8,244 nucleotides of DNA from Bacteroidota bacterium (GCA_016868515.1 VGGM01000049.1:1-8244), one strand, 5' to 3'. Positions 1 through 7,255 are shown, counted from the stretch's first letter. The notes: generated by a model from the letters alone, not told the origin. Numbers and translations are program-made.

Positions 1-1188
1 ACCTCTTGACGGGCTTGAAACAAAAGTTTCATCTCTGGTGCCGATATAGGTTGGGTTGAACTCAAATTCAGCCTGCATCAGAGCATAGTCACTGGTGTTT
101 ATCATAAGCGAGCCCCTGAACAGAGGCTCTCTGATTGCTTCTTTCTGAACGAATTCAATTACGTAGGCCGTCTGGTCGTCAATGGTGACAATGTCGGTCA
201 TACTGAAATTGTAAAGGGGCATGAACTCCTCGTCCATAAACTCAAATCTGTTTTTCATACCGTCGAGCACCAATGTACTGCCCAGACCTGCCTTAAGTCT
301 GAGAACCAACGTATCGGATGCATCAATATTCTCAACCTTGCGGCTTCTCTCCACCTTAATCTGGTCAGTCGATGGTGAGGAGTAGGAGGCCTTGAATACT
401 CTTACAACCGCTTCAGAGTAGACCTGAAGCTCTTTTCCTTTTTTCACACCTTCGCGGTAAAACCCCCACATTGTTGCTGGAGTTTCACCGAAATTTACAC
501 TGGTTGCCTCAACGCACCTTCTTATTATTTCCTCTGGAATCTGGCTGCGGATTATTATTTCCGGGATAGGAATGTAATCTCTCGACATTGCTATGTTAAA
601 ATCGTTTCCCAGGGCTTCCCTAACCGGGATATTACGATTCAGGAACCCAATAAACGATACACTTAAAGTATCTTCAACCAAATCAGCCGTAATCGAAAGG
701 GAGAAGAATCCATCGATGTTTGCAACAGAACCTCTGGGTTTGTTGCGTATTGCAACTGTGGCAAATGGCAGTGGTTCCCCCGTCTCCCTGTCAGTTACCT
801 GTCCCTCGATTCGTATTGCATTACCGGGGGAGCTGAGTATGGCATCCGGAGACATCCCGGGGAACACTTTTGAAATAATTATGTGGTTTCCAATTACAGT
901 CAGCCTGATGGAATCTTTCTGGAAAATTCCCCGCAGTATTTCGGAAACCGAACTGTTGTCTGATATCAGTATTGTTTTCTCTTCGGGGTTTACAATCCTG
1001 GAATCGTAGGTTAAATAGTACCCGGTGCGTCGGCTAATAAGGTTTAATGCGTTGCCTTTCCGTATTTCGCCTTCATTGAAGCTGTAAGCATTATTAAGGA
1101 CAGCATTTTGTGATTTAAGAGATATATGAGGGGCAGACAGCAGTATGGCCCAGAAGATGAATAAGCTGATATCGGCTTGACGGGACAA
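1..1188 (-). CDS. Secreted STN + CarboxypepD_reg-like + GFYRE-region protein (partial, C-terminus outside window)
   Basis: An open frame of 396 codons runs off the left edge, so the C-terminus is missing. The first ~28 residues look like a signal peptide (SRQ, then a hydrophobic ISLFIFWAILLSA core). Residues ~35-107 resemble an STN (secretin/TonB N-terminal) domain: SFNEGEIRKGNALNLIS, then TGYYLTYDSRIV and a closing HIIIS strand. Residues ~127-210 are a CarboxypepD_reg-like beta-sandwich (IEGQVTDRETGEPLPFATV, NIDGFFSL, SFIGF). From ~220 on, including GFYREGVKKG at 242-251 and YSEAVVRVFKA, it matches the uncharacterised region of the protein encoded at 2764-4071. By that comparison roughly 130 residues are missing. 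No ATG lies upstream in frame: TAA and ATA precede, so the best start is TTG at 1188, 18 nt after the FecR stop. STN domains in FecA-type receptors contact the periplasmic part of FecR. A sensor role here is inferred, and a beta-barrel beyond the edge cannot be excluded. Confidence 0.8.
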   Translation of the reverse strand, partial: MSRQADISLFIFWAILLSAPHISLKSQNAVLNNAYSFNEGEIRKGNALNLISRRTGYYLTYDSRIVNPEEKTILISDNSSVSEILRGIFQKDSIRLTVIGNHIIISKVFPGMSPDAILSSPGNAIRIEGQVTDRETGEPLPFATVAIRNKPRGSVANIDGFFSLSITADLVEDTLSVSFIGFLNRNIPVREALGNDFNIAMSRDYIPIPEIIIRSQIPEEIIRRCVEATSVNFGETPATMWGFYREGVKKGKELQVYSEAVVRVFKASYSSPSTDQIKVERSRKVENIDASDTLVLRLKAGLGSTLVLDGMKNRFEFMDEEFMPLYNFSMTDIVTIDDQTAYVIEFVQKEAIREPLFRGSLMINTSDYALMQAEFEFNPTYIGTRDETFVSSPSRG

Positions 1189-1206
1189 GTCAGTCCATAT
1201 TTAAAT

Positions 1207-2220
1207 TTACTGCTGTGAAAATACATAAACTCTTCCGTCCTTTTTCCAGGCAAGGTTAAAAGTTGCAGAAATAATCTGAATGATCTCCAGTTCACTGACA
1301 TTGTCAAAAGTGGTTGTAATAAGCTTTTCCGAAGCCATCTGGCTGTCAGCCTCAATCTCGATTCCGTAGGTACGTTTAAGATCGGAGAATACTTCTTCAA
1401 GGCTGGCCGCTTCATACTTAAGTATTCCGGTGTTCCATGCGAGATAATTCGGATTTTCGTTCAGGTATCTGACAGTTTTTCCTTCAGCAGTGCTGCCGAT
1501 ATAGCCTTCAGTAAGGACAATACCTGCCATATTATCTCCGGAGGAGAGCATGACGCTTCCCGAGTTCACAAATACCTCAACAACACCTGATTCACCACCA
1601 GTATTAATACTGAATGTGGTGCCAAGCACCTCTACGGAAGCACTGCCTGCAATTACCCTGAAGGGGAGGGCCTCGTCTCTCTCGACTTCAAAAAAAGCCT
1701 CCCCTGTAAGTATTACCTCACGGGCCGAGGCTTTGAATTCAGCAGGGTAACTTATGGAAGAGAACCGGTTAAGGGTAACACGACTTCCGTCGGGCAGGGT
1801 TACAGCCATGTTCTTCTGTTCGTGCGAAGCTACTGTTAATGGTTTCACAGAGTCGCCGGAAACAAGTTGCCAGGTAACATATCCAATCGATGCAATAAGC
1901 AAAAGTGATGCTGCGACCTTGATGGCTGAAATCACTGAAGCCGGCAACCGGCTTATCCTGCTTAGTCTGGCAATATGTCCATCGGAAGCCAGCCTGTCAT
2001 AAACCTTATTCCAAGCTGCTTCCGTATCGGGAGAGGCGGATGTTTTACCACACCTCCCTGTTTCCTTCCACAATTCCGAAGTAAGGGGCATGTCGCTCTC
2101 CGACAATATTTCGTTAACCTGAAAATCTGTCACTTCAGATCCTTCTCCCGAGATAAAGGCAGCTGCCTTACCCCACTTTTCTTCGCTGAACCCGTTCATA
2201 TAAAAATCTTTTTCTTTCAT
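1207..2220 (-). CDS. FecR-family anti-sigma factor (membrane-spanning)
   Basis: This 337-aa protein has the layout of Bacteroidetes FecR regulators. A cytoplasmic N-terminal part (~1-95) would bind the sigma factor. One membrane helix follows at ~99-118 (IKVAASLLLIASIGYVTWQL). The periplasmic FecR domain (~134-225) shows TLPDGSRVTLN (141-151), SISYPAEF, GEAFFEVERD (173-182), F.V..G...V.VLGT.F and V.V..GSV. A C-terminal DUF4974-type domain (~262-335) begins with W..GILKYEAASLEEVFSDL and ends in GRVYVFS. The start ATG overlaps the sigma-factor stop as ATGA, which indicates translational coupling and a matched pair. In FecI/FecR systems this protein holds the sigma factor inactive, or helps activate it, depending on a signal passed through the STN domain of an outer-membrane partner. 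The gene just downstream encodes an STN domain and is the likely partner. Family assignment is firm; the signal is unknown. Confidence 0.93.
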   Translation of the reverse strand: MKEKDFYMNGFSEEKWGKAAAFISGEGSEVTDFQVNEILSESDMPLTSELWKETGRCGKTSASPDTEAAWNKVYDRLASDGHIARLSRISRLPASVISAIKVAASLLLIASIGYVTWQLVSGDSVKPLTVASHEQKNMAVTLPDGSRVTLNRFSSISYPAEFKASAREVILTGEAFFEVERDEALPFRVIAGSASVEVLGTTFSINTGGESGVVEVFVNSGSVMLSSGDNMAGIVLTEGYIGSTAEGKTVRYLNENPNYLAWNTGILKYEAASLEEVFSDLKRTYGIEIEADSQMASEKLITTTFDNVSELEIIQIISATFNLAWKKDGRVYVFSQQ

Positions 2221-2753
2221 AATCCTGTAACTGCTTTGCGAAACTCTTTCAGTGCCCTGCCCATATTTGCTTCCACAGTTTTTACCGAGATTGAGAGTTT
2301 ACTGGCGATCTCGCTGTATTTTAATCCTTCGAACCTGTTAAGGCAGAAGATTTCGCAACATCGCTCAGGAAGATTCTCAAGCGTACGTGCGATTTTGTCC
2401 TGTAGTTCACCATACTGCATTTCCTGAAGTGGTGTTGGAGGTGATCCGGCATCAATTAGTGCCATTTCCGACTCGTATTTTCTTACTACCTTCCTGTGTT
2501 CTATCAGGTGCATGCATCTGTTGTAGACTGAGCGGAACAGGTAACCGTTCAGTGAACTCTTAATCTCTGTCTTTTTCCTGTCAGCCCACAGCCTGTAGAA
2601 GAGGTCCTGAACAATCTCCTCGGCCGTATCTTTATCCCTGACAATAGTTGAAGCATATCTGACCAGGGGTGAATAGGAGGACCTGAAGAGCGACTCAAAA
2701 GCTCCGATGTCGCCGTTCCGTATACTCCCTGCAATGTCATCACCCCTGTTCAT
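2217..2753 (-). CDS. ECF RNA polymerase sigma-70 factor (FecI-like)
   Basis: A 178-aa extracytoplasmic-function sigma factor of the Bacteroidetes sigma-70 expansion type. Near the N-terminus is IRNGDIGAFESLFRSSY (region 2.1). Next comes DTAEEIVQDLFYRLW (region 2.2, the core RNA polymerase contact), then SLNGYLFRSVYNRCMHLIEHR (regions 2.3-2.4). A short linker leads to region 4: LENLPERCCEIFCLNRFEGL, then YSEIASKLSISVKTVEANMGRAL, a helix-turn-helix that would read the -35 element. ATG at 2753 is preferred because it places MNRGDDIAGSIRNGD where the family usually begins and leaves 10 nt after the upstream stop. A GTG at 2783 would add 10 residues and overlap the upstream gene by 20 bp. The 3' end overlaps the FecR gene (ATGA), so the two are almost certainly made together. 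Its regulon is not visible; autoregulation of this operon is plausible. Confidence 0.93.
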   Translation of the reverse strand: MNRGDDIAGSIRNGDIGAFESLFRSSYSPLVRYASTIVRDKDTAEEIVQDLFYRLWADRKKTEIKSSLNGYLFRSVYNRCMHLIEHRKVVRKYESEMALIDAGSPPTPLQEMQYGELQDKIARTLENLPERCCEIFCLNRFEGLKYSEIASKLSISVKTVEANMGRALKEFRKAVTGL

Positions 2754-2763
2754 CAGCGCACTG

Positions 2764-4071
2764 TTATTTTTCCTCAAGGTCACTGAACCTCAGTCTTCTG
2801 CTCAGCCGGCGAATGGCCGCCTCGATACTCTGGTCAGGCTCAATTACGTTGTAATCGCCCCAGAACTCAGGATCGGAGAATGAGTCGACCTTATCGGAGA
2901 ACACATCGGTGTACCTTACTCTCTCTTTACCTGCAAATTTAATAACTTCCTCCGCAGTCCGGTCAGTAATGGCGATTTCCGACATTGTTGTGTAGGTTGA
3001 GTTGAAAAGCCTCCTCTTCCAGTCAACAATGAATTTCACTTCAGCTCTTGAATAGGCAAAGTAGTACTTACCATCGTTCTCCCGGTAAGACACCCTGTAG
3101 CTTGCCACCTCGGGGGTAACATCCATCCCCAGCGGTTTTTTTCTGATAAACAGGTTTTTGGCCTCTTCCATATTTGTAAGGTTGAGGCTGAACTCTACTT
3201 CTCTCACCGCAAAGTTACTGGTCTGGATGTAGAATTTGCCAAGAAACAAGGGTATTTCATATTCCGGTTTCTGTTCAAATTCAACCACATAATGCGGATT
3301 ATCGTCAATCATTATGATGTTTACGAGTTTATAGTCATAGAACTCCATCGCCTCTCTTGTCAGAATCGACTCGGGGTATTTCACAAGGTCCATTTGAAGT
3401 GAGGTAACCGGACCGCCCTGAAGTTTAAACAAAACTGTATCCATTCTGGTTACATCCGACCCCTTCCTTCCCTTATAGATTCTTATTGCATCGAGCCTCA
3501 GGTCACTATGATAAGGCGCCTTAAATATCTCCACAACAGCCTCACCAATAGCCACATAGTTGCGATTCTTCTTGATGGTCTCCCTGTAGAATCCTGTCAT
3601 CAGGTTTGGCAGATTGGTATAATTCTCATGGAATGACGAAATGGCTTTCTCAATAATCTCAGCTGGCGAGATCGGTCTGATTGTGACCTCCTGAAGGGCA
3701 ATCCTTGCCGGAACCAGGGATATATTGTTGCGATAGCCGTTCTCCCGCATCTCACTGAAGGGTACAGTTTTATTGGTGTAACCTATGTACGAGAATTCCA
3801 GACCTTTTCCCTTTTCTTCATTCGGGATCTTGATAACAAATTCTCCGTCGATATTGGTTACTGTGGCAATGTTCGACTGCTGCAGGGCCACAGTTGCAAA
3901 TACGAGAGGTTGCCCCGTCTCTGAATCAACCACTTTGCCCCTGAATGTGGTAAAGTAATCCTGAGAGTCGTTTTTCACTTTAGCGGCGATATCTGCCGCA
4001 TACAACTGAACTGCCAATACAGTTGTTATAACTGCTGCAATTACTCCTGTTAATCTTTTACTTGTTATCAT
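2764..4071 (-). CDS. Secreted CarboxypepD_reg-like domain protein with GFYRE region
   Basis: A 435-aa protein with a signal peptide at residues 1-25 (KRLTGVIAAVITTVLAVQLYA, with AxA-like cleavage sites near 24-30). A CarboxypepD_reg-like domain occupies ~43-130: FRGKVVDSETGQPLVFATVA, TNIDGEFVIKIP, FSYIGYTNKTVPF, ISLVPARIALQEVTIRP. Next comes an uncharacterised region that starts at ~137 with PAEIIEKAI, GFYRETIKKNRNYVAIGEAV and VEIFKAPYH, and closes with FWGDYNVIEPDQSIEAAIRR near the C-terminus. The domain is common in Bacteroidetes outer-membrane and secreted proteins but gives no enzymatic function. There is no STN domain and no obvious beta-barrel. It is paralogous to the protein at 1-1188, which carries an extra STN domain. 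It is the first gene of a four-gene minus-strand unit, its stop lying 10 nt before the preferred sigma-factor start, so it is probably co-regulated with the sigma/anti-sigma pair. Envelope location is likely; exact role unknown. Confidence 0.85.
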   Translation of the reverse strand: MITSKRLTGVIAAVITTVLAVQLYAADIAAKVKNDSQDYFTTFRGKVVDSETGQPLVFATVALQQSNIATVTNIDGEFVIKIPNEEKGKGLEFSYIGYTNKTVPFSEMRENGYRNNISLVPARIALQEVTIRPISPAEIIEKAISSFHENYTNLPNLMTGFYRETIKKNRNYVAIGEAVVEIFKAPYHSDLRLDAIRIYKGRKGSDVTRMDTVLFKLQGGPVTSLQMDLVKYPESILTREAMEFYDYKLVNIIMIDDNPHYVVEFEQKPEYEIPLFLGKFYIQTSNFAVREVEFSLNLTNMEEAKNLFIRKKPLGMDVTPEVASYRVSYRENDGKYYFAYSRAEVKFIVDWKRRLFNSTYTTMSEIAITDRTAEEVIKFAGKERVRYTDVFSDKVDSFSDPEFWGDYNVIEPDQSIEAAIRRLSRRLRFSDLEEK

Positions 4072-4110
4072 GACATTATTTATTTGAGTTAAATTTCATG
4101 TTGGTGTTCT

Positions 4111-4118
4111 CAACCTTA
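4111..4118 (-). promoter_or_regulatory. Candidate -7 element for the sigma/FecR operon
   Basis: On the minus strand TAAGGTTG matches 5 of 6 fixed positions of the Bacteroidetes -7 consensus TAnnTTTG and sits about 40 nt before the ATG at 4071. No good TTTG box is seen 19-21 nt further upstream. It may be a weak housekeeping promoter, chance, or a region read by the operon's own ECF sigma factor. Confidence 0.2.
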
Positions 4119-4183
4119 AGACAGCCAGCGCCTCTTTTACCCTATTAAAATCATCAGATTTCAGTGCAATATTTCCGTGAGTT

Positions 4184-4214
4184 GTTGTATATTACGGCTT
4201 TCGTTGTAAATTGA
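4184..4214 (+). promoter_or_regulatory. Candidate promoter for the acylase gene
   Basis: GTTG (4184-4187) is followed after exactly 19 nt by TAAATTGA (4207-4214). Spacing fits the Bacteroidetes TTTG-N19-TAnnTTTG pattern, with one mismatch in the upstream box and two in the -7 box. Transcription would begin roughly 20 nt before the ATG at 4240. The match is weak. Confidence 0.25.
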
Positions 4215-4239
4215 TGCTCACTACCAAAAGCTCCATGCC

Positions 4240-6651
4240 ATGAAACTCATCAAAAGAATTTTGTCCTGGCTGCTGGCAATTATTATATTAGGGATACTTG
4301 CCTCGGTTGGAATCATAAACTCTGTCAGAAAAGGCGCACTGCCTGTCTATGAAGGAACCCTGGTTCTTAATGGCCTCGACCAGAAAGTCGATGTCTACTT
4401 TGATGAAAGAGGAATGCCTCATATTTATGCAGGAACCGAGAAGGACCTCTATTATGCAACCGGGTTCCTTATGGCCAGGGAAAGGTTATGGCAGATGGAC
4501 CTTATAAGACGGGCAACAAGGGGAACCCTTTCGGAGATATTCGGTAAGGATTATATTGATACTGACATGTTTCTGAGGAGTCTCTGCATGACCGAAAAGT
4601 CAAAAATGCTGCTTGCCAATTCATCTTCTGAAGTTACCGGAGCGATACAGTATTTCTGTGATGGTGTGAACAGGTATATTGAAGGACAGGGCAACAGGCT
4701 TCCGCCTGAGTTCAGGATTCTCAGGTACAGGCCCGAGCCATGGACGCCTGAGGATGTTACCAACATAATAGGATATATGGGGTGGGACCTTGCTTCCTCA
4801 ACACTGTCAGAAGATATATTCAATTACAGGCTGATGAGTAAGCTTGGAGCCGACGGGGCAGAGAAAATCATACCTGACTGGAAAGCAACACTTTCATATG
4901 TTTTTCCCGATTTTACAATCGATGAAAAGCTCCTTAAAGAAGCAGGAAGTTTTATCTCGTCGGGCGAAAAGCTTAAGATGCTAGGTATTCAGTCGTTTTC
5001 GGGAAGCAATAACTGGGCTCTTTCGGGGCAACGCACAACCACAGGGAAGCCATTGCTATCGAACGACATGCATCTTGGCCTCAGCGCACCCGGTATATGG
5101 ATGCAGATGCATCAGGTTGTCCCCGGAAAACTGAATGTTACCGGTGTAGCCGTACCGGGTCAGCCATTCATCGTTGCCGGGCACAATGAGAAAATTGCCT
5201 GGGGAATGACAAACCTTATGGTGGATGATATTGATCTTTTCAGGGAGACGACTGATACAGCCATGCCTGGAAAGTATCTCTTCAACGGTACCTGGATGGA
5301 GATGGAGAAGAGGGAGGAGACTATCAGGGTAAAGGGTGGAACCGCTGAAAACCGTACTCTGTTTTTCACACATCGGGGTCCCGTTATATCATCAATGCGG
5401 GGCATAAGCGATGCCGTTCTCTCAATGAGATGGTCGGGATATGACCTCAGTGATGAGATTTATACGGTTTACCACCTTAACAGGGCTGCCTCATGGGACG
5501 ACTTTCGCGATGCGATAAGCAGGTTCAGGTCAATAAGCCAGAACTTCGTTTATGCCGATGTTGAAGGCAATACCGGGCTGCACACCGGCGGAGGGATACC
5601 TGTCAGGTCGGGCCACGGAACACTTATCAGGGATGGTTCAACCGATGCCCACGACTGGGTTGGCTATGTACCCTTCTCACACCTGCCATACTCGTTCAAC
5701 CCTGAATCGGGGTATGTATCATCGGCAAACAACAAAACCGTTTCCGATGATTATCCCTATTATGTTGCCACCTCATTCGCAATGCCATACCGTATAAACC
5801 GTATCAGGGATATGATTGGAGAGAAGGAAGTGCATAACATCGACGATTTCGTGCGTATGGTAACCGACCAGAAATCATCATATGCAGGCATGCTTGTCCC
5901 GGTTCTCCTGCAGGCTCTTCCGGTTGACGGAGAATACGGTGATGACCGCGACAAGGCAAAAAGACTTCTGGAGGAATGGGATTTTGTTATGTCGCCCGAT
6001 AGCGAGGCAGCAACAATGTTTGAGTTCTTCCGCGTAAGCCTTGCCCGCGAACTTCTGGCCGACGAGCTTGGCGAGTTATTCAACCAGCTTCCTGAAGTAT
6101 ACCGCGATTATTACATATACAGGATTATAATGAGCGGACCTGATAAATGGGTCGATCGCAGGGAGACTGCCGAATTTGAAAACCTCAATCAGATAATGAG
6201 GGATGCTTTCAGGATAAGCGTTGAGGAGATGGTAAAGGTTGTTGCTGAAAGGGGGTTGACTGACTGGCAGTGGGGCGATCTGCACAGGCTTGAGCTACAG
6301 CATCCTATGGGGTCGGTAAAGATACTGAACAGGCTTTTCCGGCTTAATTCTCCATCATACGCAACAGGTGGGAGCTATCATACCGTAAGCCCCTACTCAT
6401 ATGGAAGGGAGTTTATGGTTGATAACGGAGCTTCACAACGACATATATACAGCACCGGTAACTGGGATGAGTCTCTGAGTATAATTCCGACCGGAAATTC
6501 GGGTGTTCCTGCAAGCCGGTTCTATCTGTCACAAACTGAATACTATGTGGCCGGGAAGTTTTACCGCGATCATTTTTCAGACCAGACGGTGAGGGATAAC
6601 GCACTTTACAACCTGACACTAACACCCGGGAAACAGGGACAGAAGAGATAA
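4240..6651 (+). CDS. Penicillin acylase family protein (Ntn hydrolase), membrane-anchored
   Basis: An 803-aa protein, normal length for the penicillin amidase (peptidase S45) family. An uncleaved anchor or signal at residues ~8-28 (LSWLLAIIILGILASVGII) points to the periplasm. The alpha part shows DVYFDERGMPHIYAGTEKDL (51-70) and GFLMARERLWQMDLIRRATRG (75-95), both hallmark stretches. The autoprocessing nucleophile is Ser256 in FSGSNNWALSG, the expected first residue of the beta chain. SNDMHLGLSAPGIWMQMHQV (274-293) follows. QNFVYADVEGNTG (434-446) aligns, from memory of E. coli penicillin G acylase, with the stretch holding the oxyanion-hole Asn (here Asn435). The C-terminal GNSGVPASRFYLSQ stretch is also typical. 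Family members hydrolyse amide bonds in beta-lactams, acyl-homoserine lactones or other N-acyl compounds; the substrate cannot be read from sequence. The gene diverges from the signalling operon and converges on frr, so it is likely monocistronic. All expected catalytic positions appear intact. Confidence 0.92.
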   Translation: MKLIKRILSWLLAIIILGILASVGIINSVRKGALPVYEGTLVLNGLDQKVDVYFDERGMPHIYAGTEKDLYYATGFLMARERLWQMDLIRRATRGTLSEIFGKDYIDTDMFLRSLCMTEKSKMLLANSSSEVTGAIQYFCDGVNRYIEGQGNRLPPEFRILRYRPEPWTPEDVTNIIGYMGWDLASSTLSEDIFNYRLMSKLGADGAEKIIPDWKATLSYVFPDFTIDEKLLKEAGSFISSGEKLKMLGIQSFSGSNNWALSGQRTTTGKPLLSNDMHLGLSAPGIWMQMHQVVPGKLNVTGVAVPGQPFIVAGHNEKIAWGMTNLMVDDIDLFRETTDTAMPGKYLFNGTWMEMEKREETIRVKGGTAENRTLFFTHRGPVISSMRGISDAVLSMRWSGYDLSDEIYTVYHLNRAASWDDFRDAISRFRSISQNFVYADVEGNTGLHTGGGIPVRSGHGTLIRDGSTDAHDWVGYVPFSHLPYSFNPESGYVSSANNKTVSDDYPYYVATSFAMPYRINRIRDMIGEKEVHNIDDFVRMVTDQKSSYAGMLVPVLLQALPVDGEYGDDRDKAKRLLEEWDFVMSPDSEAATMFEFFRVSLARELLADELGELFNQLPEVYRDYYIYRIIMSGPDKWVDRRETAEFENLNQIMRDAFRISVEEMVKVVAERGLTDWQWGDLHRLELQHPMGSVKILNRLFRLNSPSYATGGSYHTVSPYSYGREFMVDNGASQRHIYSTGNWDESLSIIPTGNSGVPASRFYLSQTEYYVAGKFYRDHFSDQTVRDNALYNLTLTPGKQGQKR

Positions 6652-6653
6652 GG

Positions 6654-7217
6654 TCAGACGGTCATTACCTCCTTCTCCTTGGCGGCTACAACCTTGTCGA
6701 TTTTGGCTGAATAGTCGTTGGTAAGTTCCTGAACCTCCTCAACGGCTCCCTTCTCAACATCCTCGGGCAGCCCGTCCTTCAGGAGTTTTTTAAGCTCATC
6801 GTTAGCCCACTTTCTTGAATTTCTGATGCTTATCTTAGCTGTTTCGCCTTCATTCTTCACCTGCCTGACAAGCTGGACACGCCGTTCTTCAGTCAGGGGA
6901 GGGATGTTGATTCTTATCAGCTCGCCATTATTGATTGGTGTGACACCGAGATTTGCAGCAAGAATGGCTTTCTCAATCGGTGAGAGCATTGTTCTATCCC
7001 ATGGCTGGATAAGGATGGTCTTGGCATCGGGGGTGTTTATGTTTGATGTCTGTACAAGTGGCGTGGTTACACCGTAATAATCGATTGTAACCCCCTCAAG
7101 AAGAGCGGGATTGGCTCTTCCGGCCCTCAGACGGGCAAGTTCATTTTCGAGGTGTTCGAGTGCTTTCTGCATCTTCTCTTTCACCTCGTCCATTATCAGG
7201 TCTACATATTCGGTCAT
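6654..7217 (-). CDS. frr: Ribosome recycling factor
   Basis: A 187-aa protein, full length for the RRF family (about 185 aa). It works in the cytoplasm with EF-G to split post-termination ribosomes. Recognisable stretches are LARLRAGRANPALLEGVTID (28-46) with YYG, TILIQPWDRTMLSPIEKAI (67-85), GELIRINIPPLTEERRVQLV (98-117) and IRNSRKWANDELKKL (131-145). They are followed by the long helix that completes the three-helix bundle. Position 137 is Trp where the family usually has Asp (RRDAN). The gene lies 69 bp downstream of pyrH on the same strand, the usual pyrH-frr order. A consensus -7 element in that spacer suggests it can also be transcribed alone. Its stop codon lies 2 bp from the stop of the convergent acylase gene. 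Confidence 0.97.
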   Translation of the reverse strand: MTEYVDLIMDEVKEKMQKALEHLENELARLRAGRANPALLEGVTIDYYGVTTPLVQTSNINTPDAKTILIQPWDRTMLSPIEKAILAANLGVTPINNGELIRINIPPLTEERRVQLVRQVKNEGETAKISIRNSRKWANDELKKLLKDGLPEDVEKGAVEEVQELTNDYSAKIDKVVAAKEKEVMTV

Positions 7218-7255
7218 ATTATTTCTTGTTTAAGGGTTTCCGGTAGGGAGTGCAG

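Noticed and set aside
593..1009. 138-codon plus-strand open frame
   Set aside because: It lies opposite the STN/CarboxypepD_reg protein, whose minus-strand frame has clear domain motifs. The plus-strand product looks like nothing known.
1044..1415. 123-codon minus-strand open frame bridging the FecR and STN genes
   Set aside because: It overlaps the 3' end of FecR and the 5' end of the next gene in another frame. Both of those are supported by family motifs and this one has none.
1975..2427. 150-codon plus-strand open frame opposite the sigma/FecR junction
   Set aside because: Antisense to two well-recognised genes, with no recognisable domain.
2754..2783. GTG start at 2783 for the sigma factor
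   Set aside because: It would add ten residues not typical of the family and overlap the preceding gene. ATG at 2753 gives the usual N-terminus, though the longer form cannot be excluded.
4235..4243. Two-codon upstream frame ATG CCA TGA overlapping the acylase start
   Set aside because: It could in principle affect initiation, but such short motifs are frequent by chance and nothing else supports a role.
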